DNA of 64,000 nt. Source: Fratercula arctica. Taxonomy: Eukaryota; Chordata; Aves; Charadriiformes; Alcidae. The notes below the pieces were generated by a model. The model was not told where the DNA came from and did no database searches. It saw only the letters and a list, made by a program, of their open reading frames with translations. A program made the translations under genes and the position numbers. Position 1 is the stretch's first letter. Each line of letters starts with the position of its first letter. Of this stretch, positions 38,021 through 50,799 are shown in pieces. The stretch lies in the NCBI GenBank assembly GCA_947846985.1, contig CANTUZ010000003.1, positions 59,778,096 to 59,842,095 on the forward strand. Direction: 5' to 3'.

Positions 38021-39124
38021 TTTACTTCATAAGTAATTGTAAAACATTCTACCATTATGAATTACAGCTATCAATTTCAAGATGGTCTTAATACATTACA
38101 GTTCCACCCACTTAGATAAACTGGGTAAGCCTGGAGGGGATGACTCAGGAACTATTTATGATTTACAAGAAAACTTTAACTAGACTCTTACATTGTAATC
38201 ATATTGAGATTGATAGCCTCAGTAGGCTACTGCAAAGGAAACAATATCTCACGCACTATTTGTGTGATGACAACAGTACAGATTGTGTCCAAGTACTCAG
38301 CAATTAAAGGACTCATATCTTGGTAAGATAGCATTCCATTCCATCCAGTTTAATTTTACTTACATGTGCAGAAATATACGTTCTCATTTATGAACATATT
38401 TATTACTGAAGACTGAAAAAATAAAAATATTTATCATGGGCCATATCACCCTGAAGAGTTTTCTTTCAGATTGTAAAAGAATTCTGAATCAAAACAGTAA
38501 TTGGTTTTGGCTTGATCTCAGTCATCTGATCAAAGTAGAGAGATTTCTACAGTTTTTCTTTAATAGCTTCTTGTAACAGTTCCTTTTTCTTTTCCCCCTA
38601 TATAAATTTCCTCTATTTTGCCTCCTCTTTTGTCTCTTTAATTTGTTCCTCAGAGATCTGCACTCCCTCATTAGTCATGAAATATCGTACCCTTTGGGCC
38701 ACATATAACTATTTGGTTTTCATTTGTTACAGTACAGAAAACCAATGTGGTAGTAAAATATCACAACCAGCATCCATATTCAAACCGTAGCTACTGTCTA
38801 TTTAAAGTAGGGGTCACCGGTATACAAGCAAGCCTTACTTTAAATATACAGTGTGTGTTTTCTGGCTTCATAGTACAGCTATGCAACAGTGCAACTCAAC
38901 TGTTCTCTTATATCTGTGGTTTCCTATTAAGGTACTGATTAGCAACATAATAAAAACAAGTAAATCATAAAAAGGTGAAATAGGTGAATAAATAAATCAC
39001 TATATCTAAACAGAGTAGTCCACTACTTTTGCTGACACAAAAGTGTATTTATAAATTCCTTTTGATTTCCCATACTTTACAATAATTTGCATCTCTTACT
39101 AAAATAAAATGTTTGCTTTCAAAT

Positions 39125-39168
39125 TAAAAAAAACCCAACCGCCACCACCAAACAAACAAAAAAAAAGA
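39125..39168. repeat. A-rich low-complexity tract with CCACCA and CAAA words
   Basis: A eight-base A run, then CCAACC/CCACCACC words, CAAACAAACAAA and a further A run. It reads as a decayed simple repeat. Confidence 0.7.
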
Positions 39169-40637
39169 ATTTACCAGAGTTTGGAGATTAATAAACCACA
39201 AAACTCGAGAGCACAAGTTAAAAAAATATAAAACAGTTTCTGGATTACGTTTTGTTTAAGATGACACATTATTTGGCTAAGTTCTGGACATACAGCTATT
39301 AATTAATGGACGCTATTTTTTCAGGGTTGTAATATTAGGCTAGTATTGAAGTCAAATACTCTCTAGCACATATTCTTTTATTGCTCCCCTTGCACAGGGT
39401 CAACTGGACACTGGATAATCTATTTCTGGTCACAAAAAACTCGGTAGAATTGTGTATTGTTGAAGCATCAGAGATGACTGTCTTTGAAATGACTTTGAAG
39501 GGGATTGGAAAGGTACTGAATGACATTTGAATATACATCCTGGACTTTGTTATCAATTAGAAACATTTGGATAATACGTATTCCTTTGTGAAGGGAGTAA
39601 GTTATCTGACTTGCTGAAGGCAATTATACTAACAACAGCAGGTAGAACACCATCCCCCAGCCCTTACTTCACTTGCATGTGAAATGAGATTGGCACGTAA
39701 GCTTCCTGAGTAATATCACTATATATAAAGCTACTTACAAACTTGTAAGACTCATTTCTTTTCTAGATATGTCTACCCACTCAACAGAGGAAATTTACTT
39801 TTGGATTAAAAGGAAGATTTTTGTGTGTTGAAAATCATCTGCTACCTGGTCTTAAAAGAACCATTTATCTATTTTAATGCTTTTGTCTAAGTAGATGCTT
39901 TACTTTAAATTACAAAAAGATAATGTTATATATTAAGAAAATTCAAAATTTATATGCAACTACAGATGATTAATCAAATAATGCAAAATTATGAATTGTT
40001 GAAGGAAGAAAAAAACCAACAACCACAACTGTTTTACAGACCTATTCACTGCTGACACTTTAGTTACCACCAGAGAAAACCAGATTTTGTGTGTAAAACT
40101 GAACACCAGTTCAGCTTTGCAAAGAGGTCCATTGAGGTATGTAATCAATTTAGCAAGGTACTTTTCCCCCTTTGAAAGTTAAAAGATTTAAGCAGACAAA
40201 TTTTGCCCATACCTGGGCTCATATATTTCAACAGGTTGGGAAAAATGCAGTGTTATTTTCTAGTATCCAGCCATAAGCCAGGAAGTTATGGTGAATTTGT
40301 CTAAGTGTCACTGTGAATTTTGATGAATCACTTCAATGACTCTAAGAGCCGAGTTAAAAGCCAATAATGGAAAGTCACTGTTTCCTGAAAACTGTTGCTT
40401 TATCAAATACTGTGAAACTAGCTTAATCAATCAAACTATTTTCAAGAAAAAAGAATATGTAACCTTGCTCCCCTGGAAGTACTTTGTTGTGGGGAATAAC
40501 AGGAGTGGAAAGACAATTAAAAAAATATTAAAAGCCCAAAACAAAACAGGACTGTATTCATAAATACCAATAACAGTTTTCAGTTTGCAGTAAACAAAAT
40601 TAAAATATCCAGGGAGTAATGATCACTGATATGATTA

Positions 40638-40660
40638 AGTACCATCACTCTGATGGTACT
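40638..40660. repeat. Perfect 10-bp inverted repeat with 3-nt loop
   Basis: AGTACCATCA (40638-40647) and TGATGGTACT (40651-40660) are exact reverse complements around CTC, giving a tight hairpin. No terminator or RNA gene context is evident. Confidence 0.8.
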
Positions 40661-42848
40661 AGAAACCTTGTGATCCTAATAAATAACAGACAAATTATTT
40701 CTGTAAGACCATCATTCATGTAATTGAGCATGATAATTAGAAGATTGTACCAGAAATAGCCAGTAAAATGCTTAAGGAAGTCACATTCAGAGATACTTTT
40801 TTTGTCTATTGTCCCCCATCTCCTCCAGTTCTGTATTTCTGCCCAATGAACTGAAGTAGATAATATTCTTGTTTGACAGTTTCCTTAAAAGTAATGAACA
40901 AAAATAGAGATATGATTCCTGAATTTATGCAAAGAGCTTACACTGTGTAAAATGTCTTGATTTATGTTGTTTACATTGACTCACTGAGTAATTTTATTAG
41001 GTGCCATTCCTTGATATTTTTGACCAGACTGTAAGCTTTAATTTGGGGGAAAAAACCAAACATCCTCCACACAACCCTGTCCCCCTGGTCTAGATCAAAC
41101 CACATACAGTGACAGGTATGGAGTAATCAATTTTTTTTTTGTTTTCATTCATTAGAAAATGATAATTGGGTGACAGTAAAAGTCTAGTGTGGTCTATAAA
41201 GTTTTACTGTCTTGCTGGTCTTTCTAGAGCTGAGATGATTAAAAATCATACCTGGAATTAAAGTGTTAAAGACTATGTGCTAGTGCCACCTGGAAAGGGT
41301 AAATATAAGAGAATGATGTACCATCATATACGAATGATGTAAAGGATGGCAGAGAAAGGAAAAATCAAAACTATAGACCAAATAGTATATATTGGGAAGA
41401 AAAGCATTTTAGAAAAGCACGATAAAAGCCATTTCCCCCAGCTTCAGGTTCAGTTCTGTATGTCTGCTGTTGATGGATAGAAGGGTAGTGGATAACTAAG
41501 TCTATGAGATCAGGGAGGTATATACCATCAGGGATAGCGCTATTATGTGACACATTCCATTCCCAGATACAGCTTGATAAATGAACATCAGCAGTACTGC
41601 TAGTGCCCAGTAATTCTCAGATGTGTTAGCTAAAAGTTTTCTGTATCAAATAGTCACCAAATCAGATGATGGTATTTGTGGTCTAGCTTTGGAAAGAAAT
41701 GAGGATATTACAGAGGATTGATGATACAAAATAACACTGGAAAAACATGATCAAAAGCAGGTTTATTTTAAGTAAAGCAGCAAGAAAAACTAGATTTGTA
41801 ACTAAAGTTCAGATTTTGGAAGAGCAAACCTGAAAAAATTTAAATAGCAAGCTAGTGAGACCAGCGGGACAAAGGCACTTAGATACTTAAGTATATAAAA
41901 CATGGAAGGTAGAAAATCTGTCTGGAGTAAGGCGGAAAAACTGTCTGAAATTCATATTCTAAAATGGGAAATTTTAAGAAACAGTACCAGCTGTAATGCC
42001 TCAACAATTATGTTAAGAAAAAGTAAAGGAATTTTAAAGACTAGAGCAAGAGGGGAGTCATTTGCAAGAAAACCAATCACAGAAGTAGTCAAATAAAAGC
42101 TTCTGAAGAGAGGACTAAAATTCCAGAAGTTATTCAGCCAAACAAATTAGAAATAAATAATAAAATAAAGTGCACTAAAGTTAAGGTGGAGGAGAGAACC
42201 AACCTTAACATGGTCTTCAAACTTGATCACCTTGTAGAACGTGAAGATTTTAGCAGAATATTTCTCCATCTTTTCTGCGGCCAATTCTGAGAAAACTGGT
42301 CATTGCTTGGTCCTTACAAGGGTCTTGGGGCATCACCACCTCCGTCTCAGCCAACCTGAGTGCCTTCATACTTGGAGCAGTGCCTTCATACATCTTCCCA
42401 TGAAGTTTTATTTATTTTTTCCCTTTATTTCTATATGTCTTCTGTTGGTTTTGAAACTGAGCTAATCTGCTTGGAGTGCTCTGGCTAACTGCATACCCCA
42501 TCATTTAGGCTTTAATCACCTGAGTCTTCTACTCTGGATTTACACTCTACAAACCTGGCTTCACCTGTAATGTGTCAACACTTGATTTGATGGGAAACCA
42601 CTGGCTTGTATAAAGTAGATGTACCACTAAACACTGGTTTTTTACTGCTTGGTGTCATCACACAGGAAATGACAAATTCAAAGAGCAGTACCAGAATGCA
42701 TTTCCGATAAAAGCCCACCTAGTCTGATCTTCTCATTGCACTGTCTTCTCACTTAGTTACGTGAAAATGCAATGCACATTATAGACTTAAAATAAAATGG
42801 AGCTTTGTTATTAAAATTTCCTATTTAATCATTGAATGAATACAAATT

Positions 42849-42867
42849 AAAAAAAAAAAAGAAAAAA
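42849..42867. repeat. A-rich homopolymer tract
   Basis: A12, G, A6. No AATAAA signal sits just upstream, so there is no sign of a retrocopy. Confidence 0.8.
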
Positions 42868-43649
42868 GTCAGATGCACAGGGAAAGCAGAGATTTTTCTG
42901 GTGTTATCTAGATGTGATTAGATTAGTTGTAGTTTGCATGTCCCTTTGTTGTTTCTCTTTTATGAATATTTGTTGTCAGTGTTGCCTATTTTACATGTTA
43001 TTAGTAAATGTGTTCATCTGAATTTTGCACTTCACTTGATGCAAATTAGGCATAAATTGAAGCAAATAGGTAACAGCAATGCATTCCTTTCCCAAGACTG
43101 TAGGAAGTGAGACAAACTTCACACACTCTCCACCTCCCTGGCATATTCTTGACTGTACTCAATGGCTAACAGGGTGGTGGCTTTGCTCAGAAATCCCCAA
43201 AGTCACGGGGAAGCTGTCACAATCCTGTAAATTTACTATAATTTATTACCTAAGCTGCTCTTGTCTATATGGCTGGTTCTGAGGTTGGCACAAGCATAAC
43301 TGCCTTAGGTCTGGCTGCACCTTTCACATGCAAGTGCTGATGACTGTTAAGTCATGTAGGCGGATGTGAAAAAGACATCCCTTTGCTGCAAGCTGCATTC
43401 GTCTCTTATATTGTTTTATTTTAAAATGCTGTTTCCCTTCACTGCAATTTGCTGGCCAAAACAGGAATCTGATGCTCTGAGGTGCAGCCTGCTTCTGCCT
43501 ATAGCTACTGAGGGCACCTCTTGAATTGCTAACCAATCCCCCTGTTCTATCAATTGCAGCTGCTAATTTTTGGTAGTTCTCTTCATCCTTTTACTTAAAA
43601 TGGTTGCTACTAGAATCACTGAATAGTTGATGGGATCATCCAGCTAACA

Positions 43650-43679
43650 TTTGTTTATTTGTTTGTTTGTTTATTTATT
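43650..43679. repeat. TTTG/TTTA tetranucleotide microsatellite
   Basis: About seven TTTG or TTTA units in tandem. Confidence 0.85.
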
Positions 43680-43730
43680 GGAAATAGACGGGAAAGGATG
43701 ATTTAATCTCTGGGTAGTCACAAACACATG

Positions 43731-43746
43731 CACACACACACACACA
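43731..43746. repeat. CA dinucleotide microsatellite
   Basis: Eight uninterrupted CA units, a typical vertebrate microsatellite and potentially length-polymorphic. Confidence 0.9.
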
Positions 43747-45581
43747 AAGAGTGGTCTAATGGTTTCTCCCACTGCCTTCCAAAAGATATATAGGTTGCTG
43801 CTCTCTCACAGTTCCTCTCCTGTTATGGAGCAACATGATATGAGCACTGAAAACATTGCAGGAGCACAGATGGCCACACAGAGGGTCGTAGTAGCAGTTT
43901 GGGGTCCAGAGTGGCAGGCAAGGCTGGTGGAAGCAGAGGGAGGGCATTTTCCTTTCCCCCAGCAGTACCGGGACAGTGCTGTGACACTCCTCCGGGGCCT
44001 GTCACAGAGCAATGGGAAAGATGAGTCCTTGCTGGTCAGAGCATATGATGCACAGCCCCTTTTGCGGAGAAACTGATGCAGATACAGGCCTTTGAAGATG
44101 TATTTTTTTTCTAACCATGTAATCAGTTTCTTAGGAAGAAAATTGGAAGTAAGTAATTTATGGTATGGATGAATTTTAGTATTTACAGTGCAACCACTTG
44201 GCACTGGAGGTGGAGTGTGGAAATGGTTGGAAAAAACATGGATATACCTACTTCAGTTTACATAAGAGGTTAATTCCTCATGTGCGACTGAAATCATAGG
44301 ATCTGAAATCACCTTAGGTTCTATAACTTTTCTCAGGAGCCTGTTTCTGTCTTCCCTGTGACATCAAAATTCTCCCTTTATACATCTGAGTTAGGATCTG
44401 TGTAGGGTTATACTAAAATCCACAACATGTTGCTTGTCTTCTAAAGTTGTTGGAAGGTCTTGGAAACAGAAACCCCTCAAATTAATCTGCATGCAGTGAG
44501 AACACGTCTTTCTGGTAGTAGTAGAAGTCTTAAAAAAACCATGATGTAAAGAATTTCTTCTTCATCTGTTCACCCTAATGCATATAACTGCTATTATTCA
44601 AGTTCATTTTTAAAGATAAAGCTGTATCTTCTCTGGGTCTATCCAGGGCTGAAGTTACAGTATGTCACTTACTGTCGTGTTAATCCAGTTGTTTGCAATA
44701 GGGACCCCCTCTCCCATACTATTGCCAGCAAAGAGCTGGTTTAAGTTGAGCTTCTATTTGTAAAGTAACGTGCAGTGGTATCATCATGTACTTTCTGCTG
44801 CTTGTTTAGGAATGTAAGTAATGATTAATTGAGGAAAAAATGAACTGTTTGATGCCAAACACAAAATAATTACACAAACTTTTAATTTGTTCAGAAAACC
44901 AATGAAGATTATTAAATGATGGCATGACAATTAGCTGTGACACCCATAAATCCAGTCACTTAAAAAGACGGCAACTAATAACTAAATGCATCCTTATTCT
45001 CATACTGTGCTTGTAGTAAACAAGCATATTTATTTTGCCAAGCTCTTGAATTGTAAGTTAGTGACAAAAATACTTGTCAACATCTCTTTTTTTTCCTCTC
45101 CATCATATTCATTACCAAGAAGCACATCTAACTTTGAAGTACAGTTAATCTTTGAAATTACTTCTTTCATGAACTAGGCATTTTATTCCAAGGGTGTGTT
45201 TTGTGATACGATATTGTGTTATTTCATTGCTGGAGGAAAAACTTGTAGAGGACCATGAAGAGCATTAGACATACCAAGTAAGTCTTCTCCATCCAATAAA
45301 TATTTTCAAAAACTATTTCAGATGCCAATATTGTGAAAAAAAGGTGTCTATTCCTTTCTTTTCTCCCTCTAACTTTCTCTGAAAACTGTGTAGATAATTA
45401 AGATTTGGTTTAGTCTGTGAACTTTCATTAACAATTGAGATTTCACAATAAATATAGACTACAAAAAACATATACACAGAGGCAGACACAGACCATTAAG
45501 AATTTCTTGGGTGGCTTTTCAGCTTTCAAAAAGAGACATTTCTACCAGTCAGTACTATTTCAGCTAGCTTTTTCGAATGCC

Positions 45582-45602
45582 TTTTTTTTTTTTTTTTTTT
45601 TT
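45582..45602. repeat. T21 homopolymer run
   Basis: Twenty-one consecutive T residues, the longest homopolymer in the window. The sequence to its right lacks a reverse-complement polyadenylation signal close by, so a minus-strand retrocopy is not supported. Confidence 0.9.
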
Positions 45603-45912
45603 AGTTTGGGTTATATTTTTATAGAGTGACTCATAAATCTCCCTTTCCCCTCAGCCTCAATCAATCAGCCTGTTAAGGGGAAAAGTTCACTTCAGGATGA
45701 ATGTATATGTACACATGGGTCAGGGGACAAACATTTTAGATAAGACAGAATTTTAAATTAGCATAATTTCTGATGGCTAAGGATTTAAATGCAGAATGTC
45801 ATTTTTGCCTATTCTCTTCTCTTTTCAAAACAGAAAATACCATCCTGGTGTTTTAGGTGATAGTGTGAGGACAAAGCAAATATCAACCTCCACTGTGCCC
45901 CCTCCTCCCCAG

Positions 45913-45945
45913 CCAAAATGGCAGATGCTACTGAACTTTACAGTG
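45913..45945 (+). other. Candidate 33-nt microexon (splice-flanked)
   Basis: A C/T-rich tract ending CCTCCTCCCCAG at 45912 is a good splice acceptor, and the segment is followed directly by GTAAGT at 45946-45951, a near-ideal donor. The 33 nt between them keep reading frame. Two frames are open; one contains ATG at 45918 in strong initiation context (A at -3, G at +4) and reads MADATELYS before the donor. It could be a microexon, the start-codon exon of an unseen gene, or chance. No flanking exon was identified within the window, so confidence is low. Confidence 0.2.
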
Positions 45946-48410
45946 GTAAGTGCTAGTTTTCCACAGTGAGCGGTTTTAAGATGGCAGGAGTAAAGTTGCT
46001 TCTAAGTATACTGCTTTCACAAGAGTGGAGAAGATAACTTTTTAATGAATAGAAGTCTGAAGAGTTATGAACCCATTCTGGTATTTCTTATTTGAAACTC
46101 AGAGACAGTGTTCCTGACTGTAAGTGCACTTGCTGGAAAGAGAAATCTTGACATGGAGTGTATTTCTGGGTATATAACCCAGGTTAAAAGCAGATGCCAT
46201 TAGATGTAACACAGCCTTCACTTCAGATAAACATCTCCGTATGCTGTCTCACACCTACCAGGCTGAGTTCCCCTCATGTTAGGATAATTGCACTTCACGA
46301 ATCATGTTTCATAGTAGCCATCCAGATAATGCTGTACAAAAATGTTATTCCACAAAAATGGTTTTCTCTCTCAAATACAGCTGACAGGATACAAGTCCAG
46401 CAGGGAAATTATTTGTTTGTCTGGACAAATCCCAGTTTGGAAAGAAATTAAATGGAGTGGTTTTGTCTGGTTCAGTGGCTGAGTCTTGGGTACGTGTATA
46501 AGGCCTGCCTGCATTTAGCTCTTTTAACCTTCTTTGGTTCAAAGCAGGTTATTTAATGGAGAGATTGTGAAAGGATAAAGTCCAGTTTCTGTGACATAAA
46601 TGTGTGACAGAAATCCTTAAATTAAACACATATCTCATCCTCTTATTCAGCTATGCATAGTTTTGAAGCTCCTTTTAAGAACTAATCTACTGCAAAAGTG
46701 TCATATGAAATAAAACTGATGCAGCTTTTGATAAGTGTGTGTTAAAAATGGAGATAAAGTTCCATACTGCAGCTGTTTTTTTGTAAAGTAGCTGAGAATT
46801 GTCTAATTTATAATAAATGTCTGTCTTTAGCTGTGTTTTGAAATATTAGTTTGTAATAGTTTAATCTATTTCTAAAGGGGAAAAAATTACTCTTGGATTA
46901 ATGACATAATGGCTCAAAGACAACCTGGTCAGAGAAAATGAAGCATTATTTTAATCTTAATTTATACCCTTTTAAATAAATACAAAACCTTTCACTGAGA
47001 TAAAGTAGTAAATTAAATAATCATGCTGGGACGACTCCTGGATTTAAATACAGAATATTGATTTACATTGTCTTACTTTGCAATCGACCTTTAGCTGTCT
47101 TTCTTAATCTTTTGAAGAAACTCCCCAAAGAAATTATTTCCTTTAACCTCCATGTAAAGATATTAAATTGTATGTGATATGTCATATAAATTGCAAAGAT
47201 ATAGAAAATTCTAGAAATAATACTTAGATATTACTGGGTGGAAATATACATCGACTAGAGAGATAAAATGACCAGAATCTAAAAGTAAACTGATAAAGTT
47301 TGTGGCCCAAAATAAATGAAATACAAAAAGACTGATTTTTACACTGTAAAAACTAAAGCTAGTTTTTAAAAAGTATTGCTACAAATACTAATACAAAACA
47401 GGATTTCTAATTTTGACAGCGAAAGACACTGCAGTCTGCAGAACTTTGTAGCATGCAGTTTATAGGCCTTTTTAATTCTGTCTCTACTGGGATTCCTTGC
47501 CTCTTCTCCTCTCCAAACACCTCTATCCGGCTATTATCAGCTGATGGGGACATGGTACCCTTGCAAGATGTAGCCCCATGACAGAATGGGGAATTGTATG
47601 ACTCGGAGCTCTAGAAAATTCCTATTGATTTCATGCTCAGGCACGAACATTTTTTTTTTCTGTAACTGTATTATCTTGAGGCTGGAAAAGAAGATCAGAG
47701 TCCTGGCAGACAAAGTAATATAATATCTTCACATGCTGAATGATGAAAGGAGGTTTGTATTTCCAGCTTCTTACCAACTCAGGTTGGTGGGATTTTACTG
47801 TTTCCATCTTTTCTCTTTCCTAGAGAATGAGGTATATAACCATCTTATTTCACACATAGGAAAACAGAGGCACAAATTGATGTAAATCTAGGTGGAGAAT
47901 AAGACTTTTGTAACTTTTAACTCTGCATATGATATAACTACTAGCATGAAAAACAGAAAAATAGGCCTATTATAAATCATGAAAAGAGCATGTCTCAGTC
48001 TTTAGCTTGAATATAACATCTCCTGAGAATGTGGGCCTAAAAAACCTTGACTTTTTTCAATAATCTAAGCAAGCTGTAAAATGATGAACTCTACTGTGTG
48101 GGCATCATGATTTTAGAAACAGTCTTGATTTGATTTGATGTTTTAACACAGTATGGAACATAGTATATAGAAGACCAAAGGCATATACCAAGGATAAGAG
48201 CTTAATCCAGCAGAAAACAATGTCTGCCGTAGCCATGCTATAAATGATCGATATGCCCTTAGAGCTATGCAGCCAAGTACTCCATCACAGCTAAGGCAGG
48301 AAGCAAGCCTTGCTGTGCTTCTGTAGTCTCTAACGACTCAGCTGGAGACAAGAATGGGGTCTGAGTTTCAAAAGCTGGTGACAAGGACAAAGACAGTTCA
48401 GAGAATGAAG

Positions 48411-48421
48411 GGATTTAATCC
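48411..48421. promoter_or_regulatory. Candidate bicoid-class homeodomain palindrome
   Basis: GGATTTAATCC is an 11-base palindrome around a central T that contains TAATCC, the core bound by OTX/PITX/CRX-type homeodomains. A CRE-like half site TACGTCA lies about 55 bp downstream. Binding is inference. Confidence 0.2.
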
Positions 48422-50022
48422 TGGGAAGATCAATTCGATTACCGCTCCCTATGGTGATCTCCACTACGTCACAACAAACTGCTCTGAATGGACTGAACTT
48501 ATGAATGGGCTAATTTTTAAGGCACAAATTATGCCTGGTGGAAAATGCGACCTTTTATCATGCCACAGATAGCTCTGCAGGAAGAATAGCTGCATGCCTT
48601 TATATAATTACAAAGTTTCTAGTATGTACCTGTGTAGGAATTTCAGAAGCACCCTTCAATCTCAATGACAATAAAAATATATGGTAAAACGTCTATTGAT
48701 GGATTAATTCTGAGTAGTTAATTCTGAGTTCCTAAACTATAATGCATCTCCAAGTACGCTGCTCTGAAAACTAGGTAAGTTTCTCAAGAAAAGCTGAAAA
48801 GCATTTTGTGAAGGTATTTATATCTAGTCTGAATTTCAGGTGTAATTAGACAAAAGAACAAAATCACCCCAGAGAGTGCAGAACTATTTCTTTTATGTTT
48901 AGACAGAGGTGAAAGCAACCTGCAAAATCCAAACTGAATTTGGATCAAGAACAAAGATCTTCAAATTTTGGGGTATGAAGAAGAAAGATTTATGGTTTAG
49001 TAGGTATGGAAAATGGTCCATTTCAAAAACTCCATTTTCCACAATGGAAAAGGCTTTAGCTCTACTTCTAATTATGAATCTGAATCCTGCTGTTTCAAAC
49101 TGATTGTCGCTTTGCGTTAGTTTGCTTATTGGTATTACTACTTACGAAGAGTGGAATAAAGACGCATTTTAACTGCTCTGTACCAGGTGAGATGTTCTAT
49201 AATGAATTTATTGACTGTTCCACTCCCATCTTTTCTTCTTTGAAACAGGATGTGATGGTTGATATAGTTTATATCTTTTAACTTTTAGCTATTTTCTGTC
49301 CTCGGACACTGTCCTGTTGCTCCTCTTCTTTTTCTTTTCGGTCTCTGGTCACCTGTTAGTCATGTTTCATGCTACAGGAAAAAATGAGATGCAGATAAAC
49401 CTTGTGAACAGAGTTAGTTTAAATGTCAGACTCTGGCAGAACTCACACAACTAAGCCAAATAGGTGTTACAGCCCCACTTATGGGTCAATTTGTTCAGAA
49501 ACCTTTAGCAGAGCATCTGTTACAGCTGCACGGGGACAGAAGACAGGGGAGGCTCCCAGTCGGTCCTTTCTGGACCTCCCTTTTACTGTCTCGCAGGGCC
49601 CCCCACTTTATTTGTTCCCAGTTTTAACTCTTTTTCTTATAAATTAATATTTTTTACTCTAAGGCAACCAATGCCTCAAATAAGTAAAATACGACTGAAA
49701 TGCCTTTCAGGACTCCATTATTCAGCTTGACATCTGAACATATAATGCCAAATTCATTTAAAAATATTCTAAGCTATGCTACAAAAAAAATCCTGCTATC
49801 GGACAAGATAGGGTAACACATTGAATTTTCACTCCTATGGGTATGATTTGTTCACTTTTTTCATACCATTTGCCTACTAGCATGAACACAGGATTCCTCT
49901 ACAATGACTGCATCCTTCCTCTGTTACTGAGGGAGATTATTCCCCTCTGATTATTATGAAGGGTTAGGGGAGAAGAAGAGAGAACCAAAGTTTCAGCAGT
50001 TTTTCCTCCACTCCTATGGTGG

Positions 50023-50035
50023 TTTTTTTTTTTTT
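50023..50035. repeat. T13 homopolymer run
   Basis: Thirteen consecutive T residues in an AT-rich stretch. Confidence 0.85.
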
Positions 50036-50799
50036 CCTGTTGTGAAAAGGTTGGGATTTCTTTACTGACTTTTCCACATCAAAACACCTAAGGCTGTGAA
50101 GAAGAAGCTATTCTTTAAGTTCTTTCAGAAGATATTTTTCAAAGTCTTTCTTTTTCATTCCTCTCTTCCAGTAGACTTTGGTTTGCCTTATATAACAGGC
50201 AAATTAACTTCCTCTTGAATTTCTCAGATGTTACTACATTTTACTGATTTTTTCAAACAGTCTTTTCTAACTTTACTCTGGCTCTCATGTAAAGGTTGGG
50301 GCTGCACATATTTCTGTCAATTGGATGCCTACTGGGTATGAAACAGCTGCTGTGATTTCTGGTTATCAAACTTGCAAGTACAAGTCACATAATTTCTGTC
50401 CAGCTGTGCAGAAATGGCAGAAGACAATCAGTTGAAGAGTTATTTCTCCTTTTTTGTGTCATCCCAGAAAATATGCAAGCTACTTTGTAGGTTACTGGAT
50501 GTGTGCAGGCTGTCCCCAGAGATGTTCTGTGGGAGAGAGTCACTTCATTCTATTGCTTTAACCTACCCTGTAACCTCTCTGGACACTCAGTATATCCTTG
50601 GATAGATTTTAAATTAGATCTGTAAACAGTCCTTTCATGAATTAAGCCAAAAGCCAGTTCAGTAGTACTGTGATAATACAGATATAACAACAAATTCGTA
50701 TCTACAAAAAATCCCATCAGAATTTCCAAACATTTTTGTCCTGTGGTCCCCCCCTTCAGGGACAAGGAGAAAAAGTGAGTAGCATTGTATACAAAATCA

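Larger units (their letters stand above)
38021..50799. other. Long unique interval with simple repeats
   Basis: About 12.8 kb without a recognisable gene or interspersed repeat family. GC-richer patches at about 43800-44060 and 49420-49610 have short open frames on one or both strands but no identifiable domains. Candidate signals inside it (hairpin at 40638, microexon-like segment at 45913, homeodomain-type palindrome at 48411, octamer ATGCAAAT at 43039-43046) are treated separately. Confidence 0.55.

Noticed and set aside
42359..42391. AGTGCCTTCATAC occurring twice, 20 bp apart
   Set aside because: The similarity does not extend beyond the 13-base word; too short to call a tandem repeat unit.
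43611..43650. Possible highly diverged CR1 3' end (GAATCACTGAATAG)
   Set aside because: Only a few words match, and the GGAAGGGACC and TCCAA words are missing.
43759..44204. Overlapping frames on both strands
   Set aside because: The patch is GC-rich, which lowers stop frequency on both strands. No domain or splice structure is seen.
45582..45602. T21 run as the tail of a minus-strand retrocopy
   Set aside because: No reversed polyadenylation signal or coding-like sequence to its right.
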